A stretch of 64,000 bases of DNA. Source: Tetraselmis striata (taxonomy: Eukaryota; Chlorophyta; Chlorodendrophyceae; Chlorodendrales; Chlorodendraceae). How positions within the stretch are numbered: the stretch's first letter is position 1; each line of letters starts with the position of its first letter. The stretch spans positions 1-64,000 of the forward strand of contig VCJN01002314.1 of NCBI GenBank assembly GCA_006384855.1. Reading direction: 5' to 3'. Below are positions 43,304 to 54,059 of this stretch, piece by piece. The notes below the pieces were generated by a model. The model made no database searches and was not told the origin of the DNA. It saw nothing but the letters and a program-made list of their open reading frames with translations. The position numbers were made by a program, and so were the translations under genes.

Positions 43304-44340
43304 CAAAACGCATTGCCAATGAGATCGGCATACAACAAAGGGATTTTTTGCGGCAAAAAACCCCAACCCTGGACGCGAGAAAAGTGCCGCTCCACATGAA
43401 TGCGGAGATTGGACTGCAAACTACCCTCTTCTAATTCATCAGAGGGTAGACTGGTCTACACCGCGAAACTTACGGGGAGGGGCTATAACATCTGCGCCCC
43501 GAGCTTTCATACGGGCGGCAAGATAATCAAAGCCCTTGTCCGTTGGAAAGATATCTCCTTTCTGCACCACGTCAAGAAAACCACTATGCTCGCATATCTC
43601 TATGTCTCATATTCTCGTAATCGGACGGCTGTGTAATTAAGAACCGTGGGCGGGCGGGCGGGCGGGCAGGTGGATTATAGTACTTAGTAATACATGCCAG
43701 TAGATAAGCGCTTTAGTCATGCACCTATAGGCCCGATCCGCAGTAGACGGGTACCCGTACGGCAATAAAGCTCACCGCCGAAAAATCGACGACGCTTCGC
43801 TGGATAATCAAAATTTAATTCAAACTTAATCAATAGGAACCGAAAGCAACTTCAAGTCAAACAAATGCAGATGCAAACAAAATCAAAATAAAAACAAATG
43901 CAAATCGAAATCAAAATCAAACAAATGCAGCAAAATCAAAGTCAAACAAGCGCAACAAAATCAAAATCAAACAAAAGCAAGTCAAACAAATGCAAAAAAA
44001 AAAGATACGTAGATGAATGGGCCATGATATTTAGCCATGTCACCACGGTTCTGGCCATCCGCCATACGATGTTATGGCCCAAGTGCTGATCAAATTTAGC
44101 GACAGGCATGTGCGCATCTTCACCAGCGTCAGCAGGAAGGCATCTTGTGAACTATTTGTCTTGTCTGTATGACCACAACTATGCAGCCTGGCGGTGCCGT
44201 CACGCTCAGCGTGCATTCGTTGAATGCTTTGTTTGCCTGACCAGGTAGGAATTAAGCCGCTCGCATTGGCCATTCGAATTAAGCAGCTCATAAACGCTTA
44301 CCGGCAAATCAACAGTGGCTAGATCAGTGAGTTCCTGAAC
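43304..44340. other. Flank of the transposon; small frame and A-rich tract
   Basis: 43304-43311 is the right target duplication. An ATG-started frame of 78 codons (43403-43636, MRRLDCKLPSSNSSEGRLVY) has codon use unlike its neighbours and no motif. A GGGC run is at 43645-43667. An A-rich tract at 43855-44000 repeats words such as aaatcaaaatcaaacaaatg, resembling a degenerate poly(A) or tail repeat. No other gene seen. Confidence 0.4.
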
Positions 44341-45140
44341 TCACTCGCGCCAGCTATCAGTTGGGGACGTTACCGACTCCCAAGATAAACTATCACTCAC
44401 TCTAGCTTGCACTTCCCGAGCTAACTCTGCGCTTGCCTTCAACGTCTCTGCTTGCGTTGCAGCAACCTCGCGCCGCAATTTTTTGTTGTCGTCATAAAGC
44501 TCCTCAAGAAGGCGCTCCGGCTCCTTCACGCGATCCTGTGCCTCTTGTGCATCCGCCCTAGCTCTGGACGAGGTATGACATACGTGATCGAGCTGCTTTC
44601 GCAGCTCGTCCACTTGCCGCTGAGCCACCTCAAGGCGGGAGGCTTGCAATGCCTCATGCGCCTGTACCTCCTCCCTGGTGCGGCGCCGCAGCGGCGCAGA
44701 ACCCGGTGCGCCGCGCCCCACACGGTTGGCGGCAGAGGCTTGCGCACGAGCGGAAGGCTTGAGGGGGCGATTGGATGGGGGGCGGACGTCGGTGCCTGCG
44801 CGGGGTGTCGCGGCGCAATCGGCCGGGGTGGGTGTGGCTCCGAGTAGCTCCTCGCGCCGCTGCAGCGCCTGCACCTTGGCCAGCGGCTTCGCCGCTGGAT
44901 CAATGCTCGGGCGGCCATTGCCGCCCAGGCGGCTCGAGCAGGCAGCAAAGTGCGAGGCGTGCACTCGATAGCTGCCAGGGGTGGCTAACACCCTTTGGAT
45001 ATGAGCTTCGTCCGCTCTATCAAGCAACTCGCGGCGCTGCAGGTTCTCCAGGTTGCTATTGAATGTGCTGCACTTAAATGCATGGCTGTCGACAGACAAG
45101 CCGCACCGCGACTTGTTGCACACGCACGTGCCCGCCTTAG
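44341..45140 (-). CDS. Protein with an N-terminal Cys/His (THAP-like?) module and a C-terminal coiled coil
   Basis: The frame from about 45140 reads AGTCVCNKSRCGLSVDSHAF then KCSTFNSNLENLQR and ends that module with GSYRVHASHFAACSS. The arrangement CxC, C, then HASHF is reminiscent of the C2CH THAP finger, whose last block is usually CxxHF. Here the Cys would be replaced by His, so the call is tentative. A Pro/Arg-rich linker follows. The last 110 residues are a coiled coil (LEVAQRQVDELRKQLDHVCH, LLEELYDDNKKLRREVAATQ). Ends SPTDSWRE with TGA. THAP fingers bind DNA and often come from transposons. Confidence 0.4.
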
Positions 45141-45229
45141 ACTTCTAAGCCCCGCTGGCTAAGGCTGAAGCCTCCGCCTGGCCACTAGCCATGCAGACGA
45201 AGCAGGTGAGCATGTTGGCACGCCGCGAG

Positions 45230-45500
45230 TGTGCAACTGGGTGGGCGCATGGTAGTACCTGTCGCGGTGGCCGACATTCGCTCTCAGCCGCCCATGCCGG
45301 CGCCCACGACGCCGCCGTCTGACGGGCGAGGGGGGCTGCTGGGTGGGGTTTTGGGGGGCTTCGGGCCGTCGCTTGCCACGAGATCCCGAGGTTGGCAAAC
45401 CCGAGACGTGACGGCCACCACTGGGCACGCCCGCAGCAACTGCGTAAACGGAACGGCGCTGCGCGCCCAGTTTTCTCGGCGCGCTGTTGGGTAGTACTAT
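45230..45500 (+). pseudogene. Recombinase leader/N-terminal fragment in inverted orientation
   Basis: This plus-strand piece matches the minus-strand sequence upstream of and inside the start of the recombinase at 33400-33700: gccgtctgacgggcgagggg, tttcgggccgtcg-like, ttggcaaacccga, cgcccgcagcaactg. Its frame LANPRRDGHHWARPQQLRKR corresponds to LANPTGEGRNRERPQQLHKL. It abuts the DIRS-like element that runs the other way. Confidence 0.6.
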
Positions 45501-45740
45501 CGTAATGTACGTCTTCAGTGTATGGATCCCCTCTATAGTCCCGGGTTCGGCAGCCAGGGCCGGTCGCCAATCCTCTTCGCAGAAACAGAAATATTGCTTC
45601 ATGCAACTGACGTACGACGCCGCAGTGGCCGGCGCCCACGCAACTGATAGGAGCTCCATGGTCTGGGCGTTAAGGGTGTCAGACCCTAGCATCTGTGTCA
45701 TGTACGGGCGCATCGAATCAGCCCATGGTGTCGTACATCT
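45501..45740 (-). pseudogene. Tyrosine recombinase N-terminal (core-binding) domain, truncated
   Basis: Reads SDTLNAQTMELLSVAWAPAT then AASYVSCMKQYFCFCEED then WRPALAAEPGTIEGIHTLKTY, the helical DNA-clamp region preceding the catalytic domain in DIRS recombinases. It ends abruptly at the junction with the inverted fragment. Confidence 0.5.
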
Positions 45741-45871
45741 CGCGACCTCGACGCGGTACTTCACAGCTGCAGTTCGTACTGGTGCCGCACGTACAACCGG
45801 TAGTTGGTGGCCGTTGCCCGGAAACACGGATAGCGTAGCACTTACGGCCCCTCGGCGCATGTAGACCCATG

Positions 45872-47798
45872 CTAGAAGGGAACGCGGAATATAGTCACGG
45901 CCCTGTGAGGCCTGCCGATCATACCTCGCCCGCCCCGCCGCCCCGGCCGGAACAAACCGGCGCGCGGCGCCACCGTGAGCTCCTCCACTTCCATCTCGGT
46001 GAGTGCCCGGTGCCACGCCTTGCCCCCCCATCGCGGCGCGACGACGGTCGCCGCTGCGCCACTCCGCTGCAGTTTCTGTACGAGGTCGGGTAGCAGGGGC
46101 CACGGTGCGTTGCACCAGTTGCTTTCGCGGCGCCAGTCCGCATCCGGCAGGTGCAACGAGTCCACCGCCTCGCACGTAGGGTCCAACCACGCCACGTTGT
46201 AGCGGGGGACTAGGGTGTTGCGGGCGGACGCGAAGCGGTCGATGGAGTGAGGGCCGAACCGGCTCTCCAGTTCCGCGAACAGGAGGGGGTCGAGTTGCCA
46301 ATCGTCGCTATCGAGGTGCCGGCTTAGACTGTCCGCCCGTATATTCGTTGCCGAGCGAATGTACCGTGCGCGCAGGTGGATGCCGTGCGAGTCCAGCAAG
46401 CACCATAGTCGTCGCAGCTCGGCCATCATCTCGGGAGAGCGTGAGGTTACGCCCGACAGAACGTGATATACCGCCGGGCTATCCTCGTGCAAGTAAGAGG
46501 ACGTTGGGCCCGGCGAGGTGGGGGAGGAAGCTTTCCACCGCAAGTCGAACCGCTTTGAGCTCCTTCCATGTGATGTGCTGTCGCTCGTCCGTCGAGTTCT
46601 AGAATCCCCGCGCCTCCAGCCTGCCGTTCAACACCCCGCCCCACCCGTAGCATGAGCTATCGGTGTGCAGATAAGCCGTCTCCACCGGAAAGTGGATGGG
46701 CTTGCCGTTGGACTGACTAGGCACCGATGTCCACCACTGCAGGTCGGGGCGAAGGTGTGGCGTCATCCGGACGCGCCCGCCCCACCGGTCGCCGACCACG
46801 GAGTTGAGCAGGAAGAATCTTGCGGCCGGGATTGCCAAAAAGAGGTACTGCGCCTGCCCTGCCACTGACTGCAACTCGCGCACCGGGAGCCACCTGCCCA
46901 CCTGGCGTTCCGCATGGCGCGGCCGATGAGCCGGGTGGCCTGCCGGAAGAGCCCGTCCAGCTTGTCTGCCGGTGCGTAGAACATGCCGGACGCTGAATCG
47001 ATGTCCACCCCTAGGTGCCTGCCGAATTGACGGGGCTCCCAGAAGCCCTTTGTGGGGTGCCGCTGCAGCCCCAAGGCATCGAGGAGGCTGGCGAGCCGTT
47101 GACGGAGGTGGAGCGCCTGCTCCATTGACGCCGAAAAGGAGGAAGTCGTCCACGTAGGGTAGGATGCGCGCTCCCCTCCACTTGGTCCGCCGGAGGTAGC
47201 GCTTGCTTCGTGTGAGCTGTGTAGACGATGAGGGGGGCTCGGGCTCGGGTTTCCGCGGGTGGGTGATGAATACTTGGGTGGGCGTGACGCAGTAATAGGG
47301 CGAGAGGCTCCAGCCCATTGGCAGATCCGCGAGCCTATAGGGCTGACCTCGGACGTCCACGGTGAAGTGTCGGTCCGCCTCTGCGATGCCTAGAGCATAG
47401 AAGCCGTCTTGGAGGTCGAAGGAGAACATGTAGTCTCCCTTTTTGGTGAGGTGGCGCACTCCTAGTAGGGTCTACATCTTGAGCCGCTTGCGCACACAAT
47501 AAGAGTTGAGCACTCGGAGGTCGATGATGCAGCGCCAGTGGTTGACGCCGGGCTTGGGCACTAAAAAGAGTCTTGACACCCACCTGCGGCAGGTGCCAAG
47601 CTCCCCCGCGCCGGACTCCACGAAGCGGGCAAGCTCGCCCTCGAGGAAGGTGAGCTGCGCTGGGGTAGCGTCCTGCATGCTGGTGACGTTGTGGAAGTTG
47701 GGTCGGGGGCGGTTGTGCTTGAAGGGGATCCGGACGCCCTCCTGGATCCACCGTAGGACTTGATCGCTCGCCCCGATGTCTTGCCATTGCCGCCGCAC
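45872..47798 (-). pseudogene. DIRS-like reverse transcriptase and RNase H
   Basis: The frame from 47798 has VSRLFLVPKPGVNHWRCIID (RT fingers). A TAG at about 47474 follows RKRLKM, and the same frame continues GDYMFSFDLQDGFYALGIAE, then LPMGWSLSPYYC. After an insertion rich in Pro/Ser comes the catalytic ILPYVDDFLLFG at about 47131-47165. In a shifted frame, ALGLQRHPTKGFWEPRQFGR is the connection region. RNase H follows: AYLHTDSSCYGWGGVLNGRL, a TAG at a position where related enzymes have Trp, DERQHITWKELKAVRLAVES, then DSPAVYHVLSG and IRSATNIRADSLSRHLDSDD. At least three lesions make this copy inactive. Confidence 0.7.
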
Positions 47799-47857
47799 GC
47801 GGTGTCACATATAGCTTGAACTTGCGTAGCATGACTTGGAACGGCGAGGCACACCGT

Positions 47858-48700
47858 CAGTTCTGCTCCTTGGTCTGCGGGGTAGTAGTCTTCCTCGCAG
47901 GGTTGCCGGGCTGAGACTTGCCCTTGTTCTTGTCTTTGTCCTTGTTCTTGTCCGCCCTCTCCTTAGTGACTCGCTCTGCGTGTTCTGCGCGCTCCTACTC
48001 CTTGATGCAGCTGTTGCCGCCGCTGCCGCCTCCGCGCCCTCCGCTGCCGCTTCCCTTGAACTGCGCGGCGGCCTGCGCCTTGGCCGCCTGGTGGAGGCTG
48101 ACCTCGAGTCGTTTGTCGTTCAGGGCGTTGAGGAGGCCGTCGCCATTGCTAGAGCTCCCGGCGGCGGTGGTGTCGAAGAAGCGGGAGTAGACGAGGCGCT
48201 CGGCGACTCCCTCCTCGCCGGCAAGCGCCTTCTTGCACTTGAAACGCCTGAGGTAGGTGAGCAGCTTGCCCGCACGTCACGATCGTGCGAATCGCGGAGT
48301 CGAGTAGGTCGTTGGCGTCCGCGGTGTCGCGAGCGGTGGCGTTTTCCGCGCGAAGCGTTGCCACCGTGTCCGTGAGCGCCGCGTGCGCGGAGGCGGTAAA
48401 GACTCCATAGCACAGCAGGTGACGATACTCGTCGCGCGTCGCGAGCTTCTTCTCGTCGATGAGGTAGCGGTCCCACTCGTCGTTGCGTGGGTTCCACAGC
48501 CCGGGGATGATGAGTCCTACGGGGGGCATAGACTTGGCGTATGCCCGCGGCATGTAGTCGATCCAATCGCGCGGGTCGATGAACGCCGCGTGGCCTGGAG
48601 ATTTTGCAGGGAAACCGGGAGGAGGGTCGTCCTCCTGGTCGTAACCATCGAGGTCGTCGACTGGAACCCACCCCAGCAGGCAAGGGCAAGGCAGCCACAA
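47858..48700 (-). pseudogene. DIRS gag-like ORF
   Basis: Reads WNPRNDEWDRYLIDEKKLAT then RDEYRHLLCYGVFTASAHAA. A one-base shift near 48235 leads to VAERLVYSRFFDTTAAGSSN and SLHQAAKAQAAAQFKGSGSG. A TAG near 47995 interrupts NSCIKE/ERAEHAER. The Lys-rich tail ends KTTTPQTKEQN with TGA at about 47858. It is assigned as gag by position before RT and by its low-complexity basic tail; no zinc knuckle is seen. Confidence 0.45.
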
Positions 48701-48959
48701 CAGCCAAACATAAGAAGAAGCAGCCCGGGGCCGTAGCCGCTCGGACGGCGCCACCCGCAACCGCAACAGGAGCAAACCACGCCTCTCTGGCACCCGCGGC
48801 TCAGACAGCGAGTGGGAAACGGGCGATGATGCAGCCCATCCGTCCAGCAGCTCGCACCAGTAAGCTGTTGAGCGAGCCACTGCATCAACAACCAAGCCAA
48901 CTGTCTCAAGACCACCGCCCACCACTAGTTCTGTGGCCGGTGCAGCTCATACACTAACA

Positions 48960-49050
48960 CACACCCGGAAACTCACCACACACACACAACACGCACCGAT
49001 GATTCCCACAACCACAACAGGCAACACCTACCCAATTACCATACATGTCG
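48960..49050. other. CA-rich stretch, no gene
   Basis: Repeats of acacacac and accacaac type words; nothing coding. Confidence 0.4.
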
Positions 49051-49054
49051 GAAG

Positions 49055-49465
49055 GCTCCGCAGCCCCCACCAATGATACTAGCCGGCTCAGCGGTACATA
49101 AATACTGAGCACCACATAGTTATTCCGGTCATCCCCCTTCCCATATCTCACCTTAGTAGCTGCATGCGGGACGCTTCGGCTGCCTAAGCTTGCCTGCTGG
49201 GCTCTGAATGGGATAGGCCTGACTTAGGTAGAGACAACAGGGGGGCTTTGCTGTCCTAGCTTCAGCCCGCTGGAAGGAGGAGGGGCTTGGGCACACTGGA
49301 GGAAGGCCGTTAGCTTGAGCTGTAATTACACCTAGTGTTCCCTATTATGGTTTGAGATAGCAAGTCCTAAGAAAAACTCAGTCTAGGCCGGTGGATGAAG
49401 ACTAGCAGACTAAGAAAAACCAGACTAGCAGTTGTAATCAATTTCAAATTGAATTTCGATTTCGC
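49055..49465 (+). repeat. Dispersed repeat with AATTTCAAATT tail, copy 1
   Basis: The stretch from gcagcccccaccaatgatac to the tail ttgtaatcaatttcaaattg is the inverted counterpart of 60920-61300. Shared blocks are gccggctcagcggta, gcctgctgggctctg-like, ggaaggaggaggggc and gcagacta. It is probably the 3' part of a non-LTR retroposon family. Confidence 0.55.
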
Positions 49466-49770
49466 CGGCTTGCGTCGCGGGATTAGGTTTCTGTGGAGGT
49501 GGTTGTTGAATGGAATAAGAGGTGCGGGAGTCTAGCTCGTCGAGTCGCAGCACCATCTGTTGCACCAGCGCAGTGAGGCTAGCGGTGTCAGTCGTCGAAC
49601 TCGCGGCGTTGCCTCTACCGCACCCCTCCGAATCGTACAAGTCGTCAGGCAACCGTGTGTTGTCCACAGTACGGCATGCTGTCGTTATTGCAGTCGCGGC
49701 GAGCGGCTGGCGTCGAACGTCGTTGTGAGATCGCGTGTCACGTTGCGAGACTGCGAGAGTCTCGATGCCG

Positions 49771-50160
49771 TAGCGCTAGTTGGAAGCTGGCGCAAAGGCA
49801 GGTGAAGACACCGCCGCGCCGCGGGGTGTCATATCGGGGTGAGGGATGGACGTGGGCACACGGCAGTAGCGTCATGTGAGGAAAGGTGCGCGTGGTGGCG
49901 AAGGTGAGTGCTATTCCACGGAGTGATGGTGTATGATGATCTGATTACATGCCGACATGCGCCGTGCCTGATATATCAAGCGACGCGATGTGCACCGGGC
50001 GGGCGCGCGCTACGCGCCTAATGTGCTATGAAATTCGGGCCAGTGAGGGTATATGATATATCCTCACACGTCCTAGCCGCGTATAGCGGAATTTGCAACG
50101 CCGGGTAACACCCGGCGTACTTATTCCCGTGCAATTCAAACCTCTATAATTCAATATGAC
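49771..50160. repeat. Dispersed repeat, copy 2 (interrupted)
   Basis: Matches 32225-32430 on both sides of a 196-bp insertion (49874-50069). Confidence 0.7.
49874..50069. mobile_element. 196-bp MITE-like insertion
   Basis: It is absent from the paralogous repeat at 32225-32430, which reads straight from gcagtagc to gtcctagccg. The insert begins atgtgagga and ends tcctcacac, giving 8-bp inverted ends, and is flanked by a gtc duplication (49871-49873 and 50070-50072). It is non-coding. Confidence 0.65.
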
Positions 50161-50657
50161 CATAATTATATGTACTAGTAGCGGTAGAAAACCCGCAAAT
50201 TTTCTAAAGTACGCCCACATGTAAGGATTATTACAAACTGAGAACCCCGCGCATCGTCATTTCACAAGGAACGTCTAGTTTGCCGAAGAATACCATGTCT
50301 GATTATAGGTTGTGATAATCAGGAGCGTGCCAAAGCAAAGGAGAGTGACCGGTCGGTCCGCCGTGATGGCAAGTGGAGGCCCTGACCGCCCCCCGCAATC
50401 ATGCGCGCACACGCGCGCTACGGGCGCCGCGCTATCTCGTATAGTTCGAGAAACCACATAAACTAGTTAAGAACATTTCACAAGGAACGTCTGGTCTGCC
50501 GACTAAAGAATGCCGTGCGCAACAGGCCACGGGCGGGGGTCACGGGCGGGAATGTTGAAGGCGGCGACATGCCAGAGGGGTGCACCTACGGAAAGGCGGT
50601 CGCTAGTACGGCTAGGAATGAAGAGGTCGTGGCATCCAGGAGCGCATGTCGGAGCAT
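50161..50657. other. No gene; 28-bp direct repeat
   Basis: The block catttcacaaggaacgtct with tgccga occurs at about 50259 and 50475. Otherwise nothing recognised. Confidence 0.45.
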
Positions 50658-51174
50658 GTACAGGGGCATTTTTTGAGTAGTTCTATTCCTAGACTCAAAA
50701 ATGTGCCCCCACGTGATCGCTTAGGCTGGGATATGTGCCCACTTTTCCGGCACGTTTCAGGTGCAGTGCAATACTATACGAGAGTACTAAAATGGCAAAT
50801 CAACGTGTCCTCTTCGCGCCCTCAGTCGTGTAAAGTACTATCCGCCTCGCGTAGGTAGCGGCGGTATTTCGCGCCATTTTGCGCGCCGCAGTAGCCCACC
50901 ATGTTGGAGATTTTACTCCTCGTCCCACTCCACACCACTGCATTGCACTCCACTCTCCTTGACGTCTTTCTGTAGCCGTCATGGCCGACCCTTCCTCTGC
51001 CCCGCAGGCTAGCGAAGCCTTTCGCCATGCCCAACAGCAAATTCAGCCTTACATCTCCTTCCTAGCTAGTTTGCCCCGGGCTCGGGCCTACGAGTCTATC
51101 GCCGACCTTTGAGATTTGGTTCGTCGCAACGAGATGCTACCCGTAAACTCTGCTGACAGTGACGCGGCGTTGGG

Positions 51175-52250
51175 GCGAGATGTCGGCGCATGCGGCGGTG
51201 CTGGCTTCGCGTCCCGAGATGGGGGCTTCTCAGGCGGAGATGCGGATCGGCGGGGGGGCGGAGATGGGGCACCGCCACGGGAAGATGTGGCCATGCGACT
51301 TCCACTAACGGCACCCGAAGGCGCCTGACGGCTTGACGTGGCTTCGCGTTTCGGCTTAGGCGCATGGAAGGGGTCGTCGTCCTCGAACTCTTTTGCCATC
51401 TTTAAAGGAGGACTCGGCCCGCGCTTCTTGGAATGCTTCCCTACGCAGCTTCATGGGCGACAAGGTGCTCTCGCCTCCCGTGCTCAACGCACCGTGCGGG
51501 CGCTTTGTCGCACTCGAAGGCTCATGCTCACTCGGCGGCTTGGCAGTCTCCGAGGGACGAAGCCTGCTCGGGGGAGGGGGCGGAGCTGCTCGAAGCTCCA
51601 ACAAACATGCTGCAGCGCCGTTTTGGGAGCCATCTCCGCCGGACCCCGATTGCGGTAGTTGAGATGCGGGCTTGGAGGACCCGCCGGCCTGACGCGGCGC
51701 CGCTACGACCTAGTAGTAGCGGTCGTCGACCAAGACGGTGGGGGTAGAGAGCCGGCTATGCATGGCTGGCAGGTGTTGGTGGACTTCGTGAAGCGTTGGT
51801 TCTTGATGTGTTGAATGCCGCGCCGCATCTCGTTGTCGTTGTGCCATTCGCGCACGCTGCGAATCGAGTAGCCACAGTGTTTCACAGTTTTGCTCTCGCA
51901 CTCCACGAAGAGAACGGACTCCGCGGCATGTTGTCAAGATGCCTCCGGCCAGGCTCCTTGGCTGCCAATGGAAGTCTTGGAGTGCGCGCTTGCGGTCGGC
52001 GTACGCGTGCTCGTTGACAGAGTCACGGAGCGCACGCACCCAGAGCTTCCGAACTCCATTTGCAGCAGTGTGTGAGAGCACTTTGGTCGGCACCATGTCG
52101 AGAGCCGACGCAATATTGCTCGCGGCTGTCTTGGAGAAGCCAATGTGCCTCACAGTTTGCGCCACGTTGCCCCCCATGAAGCAAGCAGACTTTGTGGTAA
52201 AAGGGAAGAACTCGATGGGGAATCTCATGAGCATCGTGGGCCGGTCTGTG
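51175..52250 (-). pseudogene. ORF2 middle part, relative copy
   Basis: Carries IEFFPFTTKSACFMGGNVAQ, IASALDMVPTKVLSHTAANG, VLFVECESKTVKHCGYSI and NEMRRGIQHIKNQRFTKSTN. A one-base insertion near 51970 and a TGA at a Trp position of the other copy break it. At other sites it is intact where the other copy is broken, which helps define the true frame. Confidence 0.5.
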
Positions 52251-52368
52251 CAATCTGTGGGCAATCGTGACTGTGCAGCCTTCCGGAGGCGGAGAAAGCT
52301 GATCTTGTGGATGAAGATCCATGCCTCCTTGCACACCTGCGGGATGCCAGTCGACGTTCATTGATTAC

Positions 52369-53030
52369 TACAGCGCTGCACCACAAATTGCTGCCTTTAG
52401 GCAGGCTATAACGGCCTAATAGATGGCTGCCAACCTTTCAGTATGCGGATTTATATGACAAAAAAGTAATTTAATTGCGCATATGCTTTACAATACTATA
52501 CATATTGCAGGTCAATACCGCTAATACCCGATTTTTGCTGGCGGCACGCCGCAGATTGCTGCCGCGTTGCACCGCAGATGCTGCCTTTAGGTATGCTTTG
52601 GCTGCCTAGACGGCTGCAAACCATTTAGTATGCGGGGTGGCATGGCATGGAAGGGATATGAACACGCACCGGCTTGACGAAACTATAGAGATTGCAAGGC
52701 AGTACCGCAAATACCTGATATTTGCTGGCGGCACGCCGTAGATTGCTGCAGCGCTGCACCGCAGATGCTGCCTTTAGGAATGCTTTATTTGCCTAGATGG
52801 CTGCAAACCATTTAGTATGCGGGGTTGCATGGCATAGAAGGGATATAAACACGCACCGGCTTGACGATACTATACAGATTGCAAGGCAGTACCGCAAATA
52901 CATGTTATTTGCTGGCGGCACGCCGTAGATTGCTGCAGCGCTGCACCGCAGATGCTGCCTTTAGGCATGCTTTATTTGCCTAGATGGCTGCAAACCATTT
53001 AGTATGCGGATTTTTTTGACATAGAAAATA
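52369..53030. repeat. Tandem repeat, period about 187 bp, three and a half units
   Basis: Units begin cgctgcaccgcagatgctgc at about 52371 (degenerate), 52564, 52751 and 52937. Each continues with cctttaggcatgcttt, atggctgcaaaccatttagt and ttgctggcggcacgccg. The inner units are about 95 percent alike; the first is more diverged. Confidence 0.8.
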
Positions 53031-53340
53031 ACACAACGCTGCGATTGATGGCGCCACAAGGTGAGTGGGCGTAGCGTGCATATATGTGTATAGCGACTAT
53101 GGTCCGAGATATACGGGTTGGCGACAATCTGGCTAGAATTAACTTAGAGGGCAGACGGCGGTATTACCGCAGTCGGGCGACATGATGGTCGCGCTAGAGT
53201 CCCCATCTCCAGCGTTGCCGGCGTTAGTGGCCGGTCTACAGTCTGTCGGTCAAAGTAATCGCCGGCAGGACCGCATGGCGAGGCAAGTGGCTGGGAGCTG
53301 GAAAATAATCGCCGGAAACAAGGTCACAAGTTGGTTCGCG

Positions 53341-54000
53341 CTACGGGCGGCATGCTACCCACCCACCCATGGAACCCACCCGGACGGAGCTGCCGTTCTC
53401 AGTAAACCACCACTTCTCCTGCGCAGGCCGGTTGTCGCCGCCCTCTACGTTGGTGGTATCATATTCGTTTTCGGCGGTGACATTGCGCGACTTGATCTCG
53501 CCAGGCTTGAAGCACCGGTCGACCCTCTTAGCCAGCTCGTTCCACGATGCCTTATGGCCGTTGCCGTGGATGGCACGCCGAGTCAAAGCCACCGCGGTCG
53601 CGAAGTCAAGCCCATTACCGGAGGGTGGTGAGGCGGGGGTGCTCGGCGAGTTCGGAGGCGGAGGCGAGGGAGTGTTATGCCCGTTCGAATGGTGGCCACA
53701 GCGAAGGAGCTTGGTGATGCAGCAGTGGGACTTGCAGCAAACCAGGGGGCGAGGGGTGCCATCGGGAGAGGCGGGCTCGGCCTCCGCGAGGATCAAGCGG
53801 GGGGACGTGCGCGCGATTACGCGTGGGCGGGTCTTGGGTGGGGTATGTGTCCTTCCTCGGTCGAGGCTTCTGCGGCTTCCGAGCGCGAGTGTTGAAGGCC
53901 GTATTCGACGGCTTGGCGAGACTTGCGTCGGGCGCGCTGCATGCGATGGAGTCGGAGGCAACCGCGGCCATAGGGGCAGTGAGACTTCAATGGGACACAT
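53341..54000 (-). CDS. Unknown 219-codon frame inside the insert
   Basis: Open minus-strand frame. The N-terminal half is Pro/Arg/Ser-rich. The C-terminal half looks folded: NGLDFATAVALTRRAIHGNG then HKASWNELAKRVDRCFKPGE and EKWWFTENGSSVRVGSMGGW. No domain recognised. It may be captured host sequence or a further transposon gene; the start codon was not verified. Confidence 0.3.
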   Translation of the reverse strand: MCPIEVSLPLWPRLPPTPSHAARPTQVSPSRRIRPSTLALGSRRSLDRGRTHTPPKTRPRVIARTSPRLILAEAEPASPDGTPRPLVCCKSHCCITKLLRCGHHSNGHNTPSPPPPNSPSTPASPPSGNGLDFATAVALTRRAIHGNGHKASWNELAKRVDRCFKPGEIKSRNVTAENEYDTTNVEGGDNRPAQEKWWFTENGSSVRVGSMGGWVACRP

Positions 54001-54059
54001 GGTGTTGGGAGGGGGGGGGGAAGGTTTTCTGTGCTCCAGGAGACATGCATGCGTAGTCT

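Larger units (their letters stand above)
45501..48700 (-). mobile_element. DIRS-like retrotransposon remnant: gag-like ORF, RT, RNase H, start of recombinase
   Basis: Minus-strand order is gag-like frame (48700-47858), reverse transcriptase (47798-46763), RNase H (46690-46250) and the N-terminal domain of a tyrosine recombinase (about 45740-45501). This order is that of the DIRS superfamily, known from volvocine algae. The recombinase catalytic domain is missing because the sequence breaks at about 45500 into an inverted fragment. Terminal repeats were not identified. Confidence 0.7.

Noticed and set aside
45872-46302. Long Arg/Ala-rich frame of 45159-46301 as one protein
   Set aside because: Its first half is a shadow of the RNase H frame; only the recombinase part (45501-45740) has recognisable content.
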